Source: Paenibacillus luteus
GTDB lineage: Bacteria; Bacillota; Bacilli; Paenibacillales; Paenibacillaceae
Length of the DNA stretch: 64,000 nt
Direction: 5' to 3'
Assembly (NCBI RefSeq): GCF_006542765.1
Contig: NZ_SKCD01000017.1
Span: 1 to 64,000 of the forward strand
The notes under the pieces are model-generated. The model saw nothing but the letters and a program-made list of their open reading frames with translations. It was not told the DNA's origin and did no database searches. Below, in pieces: positions 44,867-53,100 of the stretch. The stretch's first letter is position 1. Each line of letters opens with the position of its first letter. Both the position numbers and the translations under genes were made by a program.

Positions 44867-45454
44867 ATGATGAGCATAGGCAACCGAATTCGGTTAATCC
44901 GAAAGGAACAGAAGCGCACACAAGAAGAAATTGCTAATCATTGCGGTTTCACTAAGAGCCTGCTATCCAAGATAGAGAATGGGCAATCCACTCCTCCTGT
45001 CTCTACTCTAATCAAAATCGCAGGCGCACTCGGAGTAAGAGTCTCTGATTTAATTGAAGAAGAGAGCATACAATCAACCGTTTTTAATAGCAGCGAAAAC
45101 TATCGTGATCGGAGCAAATGGATTAGAACAGACAAAGGCTACTCTTTCTTCGCCTTTGCGAGTGAAAGAAGAGATAAGCTAATACAACCTTATCTCATTA
45201 CAGCAAAGAGAGGAGAGGTCAGGCAGCATGGGTTCACTCATGAGGGCGAGGAATTTATTTATATGATTAGCGGCGAGATGAATTATAAAGTAGGACCTAC
45301 ACAATACACCCTTCACCCCGGTGATTCTCTCTACTTTAACTCACTAGAAGAGCATCTCCTGTACCCTATATCGGATGAAGTTACCTACATTGCCATATTC
45401 ACACAAAAGTCATCTGATAACAAAAAAAACGGCAGTGACGAACAAGGACAATAG
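44867..45454 (+). CDS. XRE-family regulator with C-terminal cupin sensor
   Basis: The frame opens at 44798, but the ATG at 44867 (or the next at 44870) follows AAAGGGTG and begins the helix-turn-helix. The protein has about 195 residues. HTH_3 (about 5-62) shows RIRLIRKEQKRTQEEIANHC and SLLSKIENGQSTPPVSTL. A cupin domain (about 105-180) contains HGFTHEGEEFIYMISGEMNY. This two-domain type senses a small metabolite through the cupin. It is divergent from the catabolic operon and lies next to its operator. Confidence 0.92.
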   Translation: MMSIGNRIRLIRKEQKRTQEEIANHCGFTKSLLSKIENGQSTPPVSTLIKIAGALGVRVSDLIEEESIQSTVFNSSENYRDRSKWIRTDKGYSFFAFASERRDKLIQPYLITAKRGEVRQHGFTHEGEEFIYMISGEMNYKVGPTQYTLHPGDSLYFNSLEEHLLYPISDEVTYIAIFTQKSSDNKKNGSDEQGQ

Positions 45455-45491
45455 CCTTGGACAAGAGCAGCCCTTTATGAGAATGGCATAC

Positions 45492-45545
45492 TTATACATA
45501 AAGAAGGGCCTTTGCGTATTTGCAAAGGCCCTTCTTTATGTATAA
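45492..45545. terminator. 24-bp perfect hairpin between convergent genes
   Basis: Bases 45492-45515 are the exact reverse complement of 45522-45545, with a 6-base loop GTATTT. The stem is unusually long for a terminator and has A/T-rich ends on both sides, so it can serve both the XRE gene and the SLH gene. No T-run beyond the stem is needed, because the stem itself carries TTCTTTAT. Confidence 0.85.
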
Positions 45546-45694
45546 ATCAAACTCCTCTGCGAGAAACATTGGATCTCACGAATCCATTTTATAAAAGCCA
45601 AGCAAAGTGTTGATCCTTCGAGGCACATTCAACTAAGGAGATACCGGTCTTTCTAATTTTCTACTCTACGATGAGCAGAGTCAATCTACGAAGC

Positions 45695-48007
45695 TTATGA
45701 CAAGTCGAGACCAAGCTCTAAGGTGACATTTAACATTCTAAGAATCATGACTACGGATTCCGCTCGGGTTGCCGTAGCATTAGGCTCAAATTTGCCTTCC
45801 CCTTTGCCGCTAATGATGCCTGCGTCAGCTAGTTGGTTAATACCGGCCTCTGCCCAATTTCCTGATACGTCCTGAAACTTGGCACTACCCAAAACGCTGC
45901 TCAAATTCATAAGTTTTGAGAGCATGGTAACCATTTCAGCCCGGGTAATCTCATGATTCGGTTTGAATGAACCGTCCTCATATCCGCCAATAATTCCCGC
46001 AGACTTCAAAGCGCTAATGGCACTTGATGCCCAGTGGCCCTTCGTGTCCCCAAAGGAGTCGGTTGCGGTGGTCTCTATTCCTAATGCTTTCACCAGCATT
46101 GTCGCAAACTCTGCTCTTGTTACACTTGCTTCAGCATGGAATGAACCATCCTGATAACCGCTAACGAATCCCAGCTTTGCAGCAAGCTCTATAGAATTAG
46201 CACTCCAGCTGTTCTTCTCTACATCCTTGAATGCGGTTGTGGTGCTCGCTTCGATTGCTGTTTTTATCTTCTCTTTTACTGCCTCTACTTTGACTACTTT
46301 TTCATCTAATACCGGCTTCTCGGGTTTAGACTCCGGTGTCGGCGTCGGTGCCGGAGTTGCGGCTGGTATCGTTGGTGCAGTCACAGGCGATGTTGGTGTT
46401 GATTCTGGTGTTGTTGGTGTAGACACTGGTATTGTTGGTGTTGATTCTGGTGTTGTTGGTGTAGACACTGGCGACGTTGGCGTTGTTGGATCTGGTGTCG
46501 ACTCTGGTGTCGGTGACGGCGTAGGAGTTGTCGCCCCTCCACCTCCGCCGATTGGTGCATCATAAATCATACGAATCGTTTCCAGCCTAATGCTTTGCCC
46601 TTGAACAATCGTAAAGCTGTTCGTAGTATAATCCTCATAGCCTGATTTGGTAATGGTTAACGTATACGTCCCATCTGGAATATTAAAAAAAGCGAAAAAG
46701 CCATTGCTTGTTGAAGTTTTCAATTCGGTTCCATTGATAACCACATTAGCATTACTGATGTTTTCATTATCCCTACCTTGAATTTCTCCAAATAGTTGAG
46801 AGTTGAATAAAATCACATCAGGCACTTTTGTTGTTTCATTTTCTATAACAACATTCTGATTAGGAGATAAGGATAATTTCACATATCCAACCTTCTCAAC
46901 AACCAATTCAAATACGCCCACCGGCACATTTTCAAAGGAATAAGCTCCGTTTAAATCCGTCAATACTGTTTCAACTAGCGTGCCAGGATATGTACCTGTA
47001 TAAAGACTGACGGAAGCATTCGACAATGCTCCGTACGTAACCAAGTCGCTAATCGTGCCCTTTACAGCCCCTGTTCCCAAGGGTTCGGTTGCTGAAGTAA
47101 CCACTACAGGAATTGAAACGCTCTTACCTTCAAATGTAGCAGTGATGGTGGCGCCATCGCCTTCCTTAACCCCGACTATTAAACCTGCATTAGAAACTTC
47201 CACAATGGATGGCTCAGAGGTTGTCCACGACACCCGTGCTGTCACTTTAGCCGATGAATCGTCACTATATAAAGCCGTGATTTCCGCAGTAGCTGTTTTT
47301 CCAACCTGCACTTCAAGCTGCTGTGGATTCGCAATCAGCTCATCTAGTGTTTTGGCAGGAGGATTCGCCCCCTCAGATAACAGTACTATGTCTCCAAGTG
47401 AGGTATATTCACCAGTATTGACCGGGAAACTGCTTGTCGTTAATGTCTGATAACCAGCCTTAGAAACCGTCAATGTGTAAGTACCATAGGGAACATTATT
47501 CAGGCTGAAAAAGCCTACAGATTCCGATGTGGTCAACTGATGGGCTGTTCCTGTTTCGGTTATTCTAACGGTTACCCCACCAATTTCAGCACCTTGAGTG
47601 TCTTTGATTGTACCGTAAACTTCTGAGAAGGTTAGTTCAAAAGGCATAATCTGGGTTGTGTTGCCCGGTACGACCGTATTACCGTTAGGCAGTAAGATAA
47701 CCGGCAGATAGCCAGTTTTTTTAAACGATAAATAAAACTTGCCTACCGGAACATTCGTAAAGGTATAGGTACCGTTCACGTCTGTTATGACCGTATTTAC
47801 AAGAGTTCCATTGACTCCATCGCTACCCGAATAGACTTTCACTTCGACGCCATCCAGGGGAAGCTTAGTTTCATAACTCTGTATGACCCCTGTCACTGTC
47901 CCCTCACCTGAACTTGCAAACGCTGCGCTGCTAAGTAATGAGAATAGAAGTGCCAGTACAATAAATCCGGATACAAATACTTTTTTTGAAGCCACTTTCA
48001 ATTGCAT
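45695..48007 (-). CDS. S-layer homology surface protein with carboxypeptidase-regulatory-like and Big_2 domains
   Basis: The protein has about 770 residues. The ATG at 48007 has GGAGGT 6 bases upstream. A signal peptide runs to ASSGEG. Several CarboxypepD_reg-like beta-sandwiches follow (DGVEVKVYSGSDG...GTYTFTNVPVGKFYLSFKKTGY, repeated four times). A Big_2-like Ig domain (TTSEPSIVEVSNAGLIVGVK) comes between copies two and three. A Thr/Pro/Ser stalk with repeated TPESTP/SPVSTP units and three SLH repeats (about the last 190 residues, each with (V/I)(S/G)GYxDGSF and TRAE) close it. It is probably non-covalently attached to the wall polymer. No enzyme domain is visible. Confidence 0.93.
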   Translation of the reverse strand: MQLKVASKKVFVSGFIVLALLFSLLSSAAFASSGEGTVTGVIQSYETKLPLDGVEVKVYSGSDGVNGTLVNTVITDVNGTYTFTNVPVGKFYLSFKKTGYLPVILLPNGNTVVPGNTTQIMPFELTFSEVYGTIKDTQGAEIGGVTVRITETGTAHQLTTSESVGFFSLNNVPYGTYTLTVSKAGYQTLTTSSFPVNTGEYTSLGDIVLLSEGANPPAKTLDELIANPQQLEVQVGKTATAEITALYSDDSSAKVTARVSWTTSEPSIVEVSNAGLIVGVKEGDGATITATFEGKSVSIPVVVTSATEPLGTGAVKGTISDLVTYGALSNASVSLYTGTYPGTLVETVLTDLNGAYSFENVPVGVFELVVEKVGYVKLSLSPNQNVVIENETTKVPDVILFNSQLFGEIQGRDNENISNANVVINGTELKTSTSNGFFAFFNIPDGTYTLTITKSGYEDYTTNSFTIVQGQSIRLETIRMIYDAPIGGGGGATTPTPSPTPESTPDPTTPTSPVSTPTTPESTPTIPVSTPTTPESTPTSPVTAPTIPAATPAPTPTPESKPEKPVLDEKVVKVEAVKEKIKTAIEASTTTAFKDVEKNSWSANSIELAAKLGFVSGYQDGSFHAEASVTRAEFATMLVKALGIETTATDSFGDTKGHWASSAISALKSAGIIGGYEDGSFKPNHEITRAEMVTMLSKLMNLSSVLGSAKFQDVSGNWAEAGINQLADAGIISGKGEGKFEPNATATRAESVVMILRMLNVTLELGLDLS

Positions 48008-48390
48008 GCCGTTACCTCCATGGTTTATTATGCGGATCCGAGAAATAAGCTTCATCATAGTCTCTCGATTGAAAATTATTCCACTTTGCATTCTACTATA
48101 TTTGGTAACAAATTTAAATAATTATATATTTATTCCTATTTGCATTGGTTTATATTTCATAATATTTTAAAGATACACAGTTCGACTTTCATTGATCCAT
48201 TAAACCTAAGTCCGATGGTGAACTAGTACAAAACTTCCACTCAATGTATGATGTATTTTTACATTTTTAATGATTGATTTGAATATAGTGAATGATTGGG
48301 AATTTACAATTCTGTACTGAATGAATCACCTGAGTCATTTGTACTACAATAAATAAAATAGAAATTAAGCGGTGAAATAATATTAATTCA

Positions 48391-48528
48391 TTATTTCATA
48401 TTATTTTTCTTTTGGATTTCATTATACAAATCAACCCTAGCTGCTTGGCTTACTAACGACGATAATAGATCAAAATTCGCCGGTTGCCCTTGTCTCGTCT
48501 CTTTCTCCTTTTCATATCTGCATTTCAT
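48391..48528 (-). CDS. Possible small protein (45 residues)
   Basis: An open frame gives MKCRYEKEKETRQGQPANFD followed by LLSSLVSQAARVDLYNEIQ and KKNNMK. The composition is protein-like (amphipathic helix, balanced charges), unlike the AT-rich surroundings. The ribosome site is weak (GAGAGCG about 18 bases upstream). It could be a small gene or the tail of a degraded one. I do not recognise a family. Confidence 0.3.
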   Translation of the reverse strand: MKCRYEKEKETRQGQPANFDLLSSLVSQAARVDLYNEIQKKNNMK

Positions 48529-48569
48529 ATTTTATAATTAGCAACGCTCTCATGTGAAACGTAAACAGC

Positions 48570-48594
48570 GCGCGCCGATGGAGGGTCGGCACGC
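48570..48594 (-). terminator. Hairpin after the 101-residue membrane protein gene
   Basis: GCG-GCCGA pairs with TCGGC-CGC with one mismatch and a 7-base loop. The T-run is weak on the minus strand. It lies 46 bases after the stop. Confidence 0.45.
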
Positions 48595-48639
48595 ACTGGC
48601 TGTATAGCTCTTTCTATTATCGACTTGTCTAACAGTCTT

Positions 48640-48945
48640 TCAATTTATTCGGTGGCGTAGATAGCCAACTAGGGTGCATATTACTCCTGACAAGACAGAT
48701 GGGATGACAAGTATAATCATAAATCCAGTTTTAACGGAATAATCGGACATCGCCTTTACTGTAAATAGAATAGTGGGACTTGATGCATAGTAAAACAGAT
48801 AGGGAACTAGTATCCCTAGAACTACGCAAATGGGAACCATGATCCAATATAATCTCAGACTATATTTTCTGTGTACGAAAGCTAGAAATTTATAGATTAG
48901 TGCCGGATATAGTATTGATGTTACTAACATTAGCACTACACTCAC
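48640..48945 (-). CDS. Hypothetical membrane protein, three helices
   Basis: The protein has 101 residues with a GTG start and GAGGAG 8 bases upstream. Membrane helices are at about 3-22, 32-52 and 74-95. It lacks any motif I know. It is a single gene between the SLH gene and module D. Confidence 0.55.
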   Translation of the reverse strand: MSVVLMLVTSILYPALIYKFLAFVHRKYSLRLYWIMVPICVVLGILVPYLFYYASSPTILFTVKAMSDYSVKTGFMIILVIPSVLSGVICTLVGYLRHRIN

Positions 48946-49038
48946 ATAAACACTCCTCTCTTCAAAAAAATAGCTTTCATTTATAATCTTATTACATTGT
49001 AGGGGACAAATTCTAAATGTTCAAATAAATAGCAAACA

Positions 49039-49064
49039 GCCCCCACCAAGTTTGAAGTGAGGGC
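49039..49064 (-). terminator. Terminator of module D
   Basis: GCCCCCAC/GTGAGGGC forms a stem with a 10-base loop, followed by TGTTTGCTATTT on the minus strand. It lies 16 bases after the stop. Confidence 0.7.
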
Positions 49065-49080
49065 GATTTAAAGTTTTTCC

Positions 49081-50058
49081 TTATTTTAATGTAATCCCTA
49101 CCGCTTCAATAAACGCATCAACAGCTTCGTCTACCAAATAAGGCCCATAGTTCCATTTGTTGCGGGTCACGTTAATAATGCGGTTGTTCTTCACTGCGGG
49201 AATCGCCTGGTAGACTGGCTCTTGAAATAGTTTGGTCATCTCTGGCAATTCTTCATCCGTCATTTGAGTAAAGAAATAATCAGCTGGGCGATCAACCAAT
49301 GCTTCCATCGATAAAGCAGTGCCGCCATCCGCATATTGTTCGAATTGCTGCGGCATTTTGAAACCAAAATCTTCATAAATCAACTTGCCTAGCGTACCGC
49401 CCTTGCCTCCCAAAAGCACCTCACCTTTATAAAGAATGAACGTGACGGCAGTAGTACCCGGTTTAATATTAACATTGATTTGCTCCCGGACCCGTTGAAG
49501 CTTCTCCTCAAATTTAGAAATCCACGCCTCCGCCTCTGGCTTCCGATTCATTACTTCGCCCATGTCACGCAGCGTGTTAATTACATCCGGATCGCCTCCC
49601 CAAGCCACGGCAACCGTTGGAGCGATTTTTTGATATGTTTCATAGATTTCAGCGCTATGATAGTCTGGCAATATGATCACATCAGGCTGAAGGGCAGAAA
49701 TAGCCTCTACATTGCCAAGCCCCTCGCCAATGCTTTCAACATCTGCAAATGCGTCCGGGTATAGATCGATGGTGCCCTGATCGGCACCTACTGGCTCTAG
49801 ACCAAGCGGCAGTAAATAACCGCCGTAAGTGACAACAACAGCCTTGCTAGGCTGAACCGGAATCTCCACCTCTCGTCCCAATGCATCCTTATACAGCCTC
49901 GTCTCAGCCGGCGGCGCATCTGTGCTCTCTGCCTGCTGCGTGTTATTGCCCCCTGCATTTTGTTTTACTTCTGGTTCAGCTGCGCCGCACGCTGCCAGCA
50001 GCAGAGATAAGCTAAATAAGAGCGTCACAGCAAAAGATGGCTTAAATCTAAAATTCAT
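49081..50058 (-). CDS. Module D siderophore-binding lipoprotein from an internal start
   Basis: This is an alternative product of the same frame, starting at the in-frame ATG (codon 318). GGAG lies 10 bases upstream, and a perfect Fur palindrome is 26 bases before that ATG. It would give a normal 325-residue lipoprotein with signal FRFKPSFAVTLLFSLSLLLA and the lipobox cysteine. Use of this start is inferred. Confidence 0.65.
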   Translation of the reverse strand: MNFRFKPSFAVTLLFSLSLLLAACGAAEPEVKQNAGGNNTQQAESTDAPPAETRLYKDALGREVEIPVQPSKAVVVTYGGYLLPLGLEPVGADQGTIDLYPDAFADVESIGEGLGNVEAISALQPDVIILPDYHSAEIYETYQKIAPTVAVAWGGDPDVINTLRDMGEVMNRKPEAEAWISKFEEKLQRVREQINVNIKPGTTAVTFILYKGEVLLGGKGGTLGKLIYEDFGFKMPQQFEQYADGGTALSMEALVDRPADYFFTQMTDEELPEMTKLFQEPVYQAIPAVKNNRIINVTRNKWNYGPYLVDEAVDAFIEAVGITLK

Positions 50059-51009
50059 TTCATTCACTCTCCAAGTGTCTTGTTGATAATGATTATCACT
50101 GTTAACAATATAACCTTCTCCTGCCTGGTGAGCAATGAACGATTCGGGCATAATATTCGTGCGAACTGAACCTTTTAAGGCTAGATTATGCATTTTAAAC
50201 TGCGCAGGAGTGGCACCCGTCTGTTTTTTGAAAAGCCGACTAAAGTAATACATGTCTGTATAACCGATACTGTCGGCAACCTCGCGAATCGTTACATCCG
50301 TTTCATTCAACAAAAACTTGGCCCGTTTTATGCGCGTTTGGATGAGATATTCGATAGGACTGCATCCATACTTGCGTTTAAATACTCGGGACAGATAATG
50401 AGTACTGTAATGGAAACTATTCGCCAGCATCTCCATAGAAATGGCTTTGTCATACTGCTCCTGAATATAATGGGCAATCTGCACAGACAATTCTGGCGCT
50501 GAATTATCGCTTTCTGCCAATTGCAGTTGTCGAAACTGCTCATGCACAAATTGATAGAACAGCCCTGTAACCTGAAGACGATCAAGCGCGTCACTACTCG
50601 TCCACTGCTTATACATCGGCTCTAACAAAACAAGTAAAGACAAAGGATATTTAGCTTGAAAGGTATACGTTTCTCCAAATGGATCCAGTAGCTCACCCCG
50701 TTTACGCATGGATGGACTGGCTAGGTCTTCCAAAGGTTTATATAAAATTAAATAATAGTCAAATGGTTGCTTCAAACCGCGGATGTTCAAATACGCACCC
50801 TTGCCGCCATGAAGCACCTGCATTGGGGCTGATGCAACTTCCATGCCATCAAGCCTTAATCTGGCCTCGCCCTGATTAGCGATAATAAACGTACATGCCG
50901 GAAGACGGTAGGAGGCCAGTTCATCTCCTGCCTTCATTGCCAAATGCCGAACGTCTATCACTTTGACCTGCGTTTGGCTCCACCGTTTAATGGTTTCTTG
51001 CCATTCCAT
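49081..51009 (-). CDS. Module D: AraC regulator in frame with a siderophore-binding lipoprotein
   Basis: The single frame encodes 642 residues. A cupin-like domain (1-135) is followed by an AraC helix-turn-helix (about 172-272, ADSIGYTDMYYFSRLFKKQT) and a linker (273-317) that includes the translated Fur box as SDNHYQ. Then comes a lipoprotein signal with lipobox LLLAAC and a FepB-like domain (about 355-642) with the pocket motif LLGGKGGTLGKLIYEDFGFK. GAGGTG lies 7 bases before the ATG. The gene is divergent from module E with 118 bases between starts. A full-length product would place the DNA-binding part inside and the receptor outside the membrane. Confidence 0.9.
   Translation of the reverse strand: MEWQETIKRWSQTQVKVIDVRHLAMKAGDELASYRLPACTFIIANQGEARLRLDGMEVASAPMQVLHGGKGAYLNIRGLKQPFDYYLILYKPLEDLASPSMRKRGELLDPFGETYTFQAKYPLSLLVLLEPMYKQWTSSDALDRLQVTGLFYQFVHEQFRQLQLAESDNSAPELSVQIAHYIQEQYDKAISMEMLANSFHYSTHYLSRVFKRKYGCSPIEYLIQTRIKRAKFLLNETDVTIREVADSIGYTDMYYFSRLFKKQTGATPAQFKMHNLALKGSVRTNIMPESFIAHQAGEGYIVNSDNHYQQDTWRVNEMNFRFKPSFAVTLLFSLSLLLAACGAAEPEVKQNAGGNNTQQAESTDAPPAETRLYKDALGREVEIPVQPSKAVVVTYGGYLLPLGLEPVGADQGTIDLYPDAFADVESIGEGLGNVEAISALQPDVIILPDYHSAEIYETYQKIAPTVAVAWGGDPDVINTLRDMGEVMNRKPEAEAWISKFEEKLQRVREQINVNIKPGTTAVTFILYKGEVLLGGKGGTLGKLIYEDFGFKMPQQFEQYADGGTALSMEALVDRPADYFFTQMTDEELPEMTKLFQEPVYQAIPAVKNNRIINVTRNKWNYGPYLVDEAVDAFIEAVGITLK
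50084..50098 (-). promoter_or_regulatory. Perfect Fur box inside the module D reading frame
   Basis: TGATAATGATTATCA is the full 7-1-7 palindrome. It is read in frame as D-N-H-Y-Q in the fused protein. Confidence 0.85.
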
Positions 51010-51051
51010 GAATACACCTCGTAACGGACTCCATAGATTAACTGCTACTAG

Positions 51052-51066
51052 TGAGAAGAGATATCA
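51052..51066. promoter_or_regulatory. Weak Fur-like site between divergent modules D and E
   Basis: TGAGAAGAGATATCA matches Fur at 11 of 15 positions. It lies in the 118-base divergent gap and could control both starts, but the match is poor. Confidence 0.3.
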
Positions 51067-51127
51067 TTTATAATAGTAATCATACCGTATTTCAATAAGC
51101 ACGGATACAGAAAGCAGGGCTCAGGAG

Positions 51128-53047
51128 ATGGAAATACACGATCATATTGTGTTATGGAACCATGCTTACTGCAAAATTATAGATGTTCGTCGCATTCGAA
51201 TGCGATCTAACGAATCCTTGTCTCGCTACAGCGTTCCTGCCAGTATTTTTGTCATGTCTACTCGTGGGAACGCGCAGGTGAAACTTGACGGTACTGAACA
51301 TAATGCTAATGGCTTCAAGGTGCTTCATGCCGGCAAAGGGGCGATACTCGAAATTTATCCGGGTGAAGAAGGATTTGAGTATTATGCCATTTATTATAAA
51401 GCAACTATTCCATTGCCCGCAGGGCAGGAAATGATAACCCGCATGGACCAAGTCCTACCCTTTCATGTTCAATACGGTTTCACACCTGCATTTCCAGTAG
51501 CTTTGTATTACTGTTTGACAGACATGTATAAGGAATGGAAAAAAAGAGATCCGCTCAGCCGGCTTCGCGTGAAGACTTTGCTTCACCAATTTGTGTACGA
51601 GTTGATGCATCAAATGCAGGTGCAGGGCATGCGTTTGGAGAAGCGTAATTTAGCTGCCCAGATTATCGCTATTATTCATGATCGTTATGCGGAAGCCATC
51701 TCTTTGGAATCGTTGTCGGAGAGCTTAAATTACAGCGTTCCTCATCTATCTTCCTACTTCAAAAGCCGGACCGGCCTTAGCCCCATTGATTACTTAATTA
51801 AGATACGAATGAACAAAACAGCGGAGCTTCTGCTTGAAACCGACGCTACCCTCAAAGAAATCGCTGCAGGTGTCGGGTATCAGGACTCCTATTATTTAGG
51901 AAGATTGTTTAAGAAGCACACCGGCCTCTCGCCAACACGCTTCAGAACAGAGCATTCAACCAAACGCAGGCTAGAAGATAGTCCTTCCACAAGCATGAGA
52001 TCGTCCATTGTCTCCCAGAAAACGCTCCGCTATACTTATTCCGATGATAATCATTATCAACGATCAGGAGAGGGAGAAGTAACGATGTTTAAAGAAGTCA
52101 AACCGCCTATCGCAATGGCATTTCTTTTGAGCTTTATGCTATTGTTAAACGCATGTGGCACAGGGAATACGGCAGAAACGAGCCCTTCGCCAATAGAGAC
52201 GTCACCTGTTGCCAGTGAACAGCCGCAAACCAAAACCATATCTACCGTTGCCGGAGACATTGAGGTTCCTACCCATCCGCAACGGGTAGTTGCAGGCGAA
52301 TATTTGGGAAGTTTAATTGCACTTGGAGTCATTCCCGTTGGCACATCCAACCATCATATTCAAAATCCCTATTTCAAAGGCGCTCTGACCGGCGTAGAGG
52401 ATATTGGGGATGGGAACGGCAATATCGAGAAGATTTTGGATATGCAGCCTGACCTGATCATTATGGATGATACCTATGCCGAAATGAACGAGCAGCTTCC
52501 CAAAATCGCTCCAACGGTCATCATTCCATTTGCGTCGCTAAAAACCGTACATGAGGAGCTCACCTATTTCGGCAAACTGCTCGGCAAAGAACAAGAAGCA
52601 GAGAAATGGCTCGCTGATTACGACCGCCGCATTGCTGCAGCGAAAGAAAAAGTGCTGAAGGTCGTGCCGGCTGACAGTACATTCTCTGTTATGGAATTAA
52701 TGGACAAAAACATTTCATCCGTTGGCCCAAACTTCGGCAAGGGCGGACAGCCCATATACAACAGTTTTGGCTTCAAGCCTCCCGCTGAAGTAGAGCTAGA
52801 GCTAACTGATCCAGGTTGGGCATCGCTATCTGCGGAGGCATTGCCAAAATACGCTGGAGATTATATCATTCTGACTACGGATTCCCATACATTAGAAGAC
52901 CTTAAGGCTGATCCGATATGGAATTCACTGGATGCCGTTAAGAACGATAGAGTGTACATTTGGGGACCTGACCGTTCGTGGTATTGGGATCCGATTGCCA
53001 TACTTACGCAGACGGAAGAATTGGCAGAGTGGCTAACGAGCAGATGA
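51128..53047 (+). CDS. Module E: AraC regulator in frame with a siderophore-binding lipoprotein
   Basis: The single frame encodes 639 residues. A cupin-like domain (1-135) is followed by an AraC helix-turn-helix (about 175-274, GYQDSYYLGRLFKKHTG) and a linker (275-319) with the translated Fur box SDDNHYQ. A lipoprotein signal with lipobox LLLNAC (Asn at -2 is unusual) and a FepB-like domain (about 355-639) follow, with the pocket motif GKGGQPIYNSFGFKPP, close to that of module D. AGGG lies 8 bases before the ATG. The arrangement mirrors modules B and D. Confidence 0.9.
   Translation: MEIHDHIVLWNHAYCKIIDVRRIRMRSNESLSRYSVPASIFVMSTRGNAQVKLDGTEHNANGFKVLHAGKGAILEIYPGEEGFEYYAIYYKATIPLPAGQEMITRMDQVLPFHVQYGFTPAFPVALYYCLTDMYKEWKKRDPLSRLRVKTLLHQFVYELMHQMQVQGMRLEKRNLAAQIIAIIHDRYAEAISLESLSESLNYSVPHLSSYFKSRTGLSPIDYLIKIRMNKTAELLLETDATLKEIAAGVGYQDSYYLGRLFKKHTGLSPTRFRTEHSTKRRLEDSPSTSMRSSIVSQKTLRYTYSDDNHYQRSGEGEVTMFKEVKPPIAMAFLLSFMLLLNACGTGNTAETSPSPIETSPVASEQPQTKTISTVAGDIEVPTHPQRVVAGEYLGSLIALGVIPVGTSNHHIQNPYFKGALTGVEDIGDGNGNIEKILDMQPDLIIMDDTYAEMNEQLPKIAPTVIIPFASLKTVHEELTYFGKLLGKEQEAEKWLADYDRRIAAAKEKVLKVVPADSTFSVMELMDKNISSVGPNFGKGGQPIYNSFGFKPPAEVELELTDPGWASLSAEALPKYAGDYIILTTDSHTLEDLKADPIWNSLDAVKNDRVYIWGPDRSWYWDPIAILTQTEELAEWLTSR
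52045..52059 (+). promoter_or_regulatory. Perfect Fur box inside the module E reading frame
   Basis: TGATAATCATTATCA is a perfect 7-1-7 palindrome, translated as D-N-H-Y-Q. It lies 25 bases before the internal ATG. Confidence 0.85.
52085..53047 (+). CDS. Module E siderophore-binding lipoprotein from an internal start
   Basis: This is an alternative product of the same frame from the ATG at codon 320. GGAGAGGGAG lies about 8 bases upstream, a strong site that the fused frame would not need. It gives a 320-residue lipoprotein beginning MFKEVKPPIAMAFLLSFMLL. Use of this start is inferred from the site and the Fur box. Confidence 0.68.
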   Translation: MFKEVKPPIAMAFLLSFMLLLNACGTGNTAETSPSPIETSPVASEQPQTKTISTVAGDIEVPTHPQRVVAGEYLGSLIALGVIPVGTSNHHIQNPYFKGALTGVEDIGDGNGNIEKILDMQPDLIIMDDTYAEMNEQLPKIAPTVIIPFASLKTVHEELTYFGKLLGKEQEAEKWLADYDRRIAAAKEKVLKVVPADSTFSVMELMDKNISSVGPNFGKGGQPIYNSFGFKPPAEVELELTDPGWASLSAEALPKYAGDYIILTTDSHTLEDLKADPIWNSLDAVKNDRVYIWGPDRSWYWDPIAILTQTEELAEWLTSR

Positions 53048-53062
53048 CCATGTATACATTCC

Positions 53063-53100
53063 AAAAGACAACAAAGGGTGTTCGCCCATTGTTGTCTTTT
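53063..53100 (+). terminator. Terminator of module E
   Basis: AAAAGACAACAA and GGG pair with CCC and TTGTTGTCTTTT with one mismatch and a 6-base loop, and more T follow. It lies 15 bases after the stop. Confidence 0.93.

Larger units (their letters stand above)
48008..48639. other. AT-rich region upstream of the SLH gene
   Basis: It contains the SLH promoter, the possible 45-residue frame at 48391-48528 and the hairpin at 48570-48594. No RNA gene or mobile element is recognisable. Confidence 0.4.

Noticed and set aside
29358..53047. Idea that the three AraC-lipoprotein fusions are sequencing errors
   Set aside because: Three independent loci show the same length, order and codon register, and a missing stop in each cannot be produced by a common error. 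Chance remains possible and is covered in the findings.
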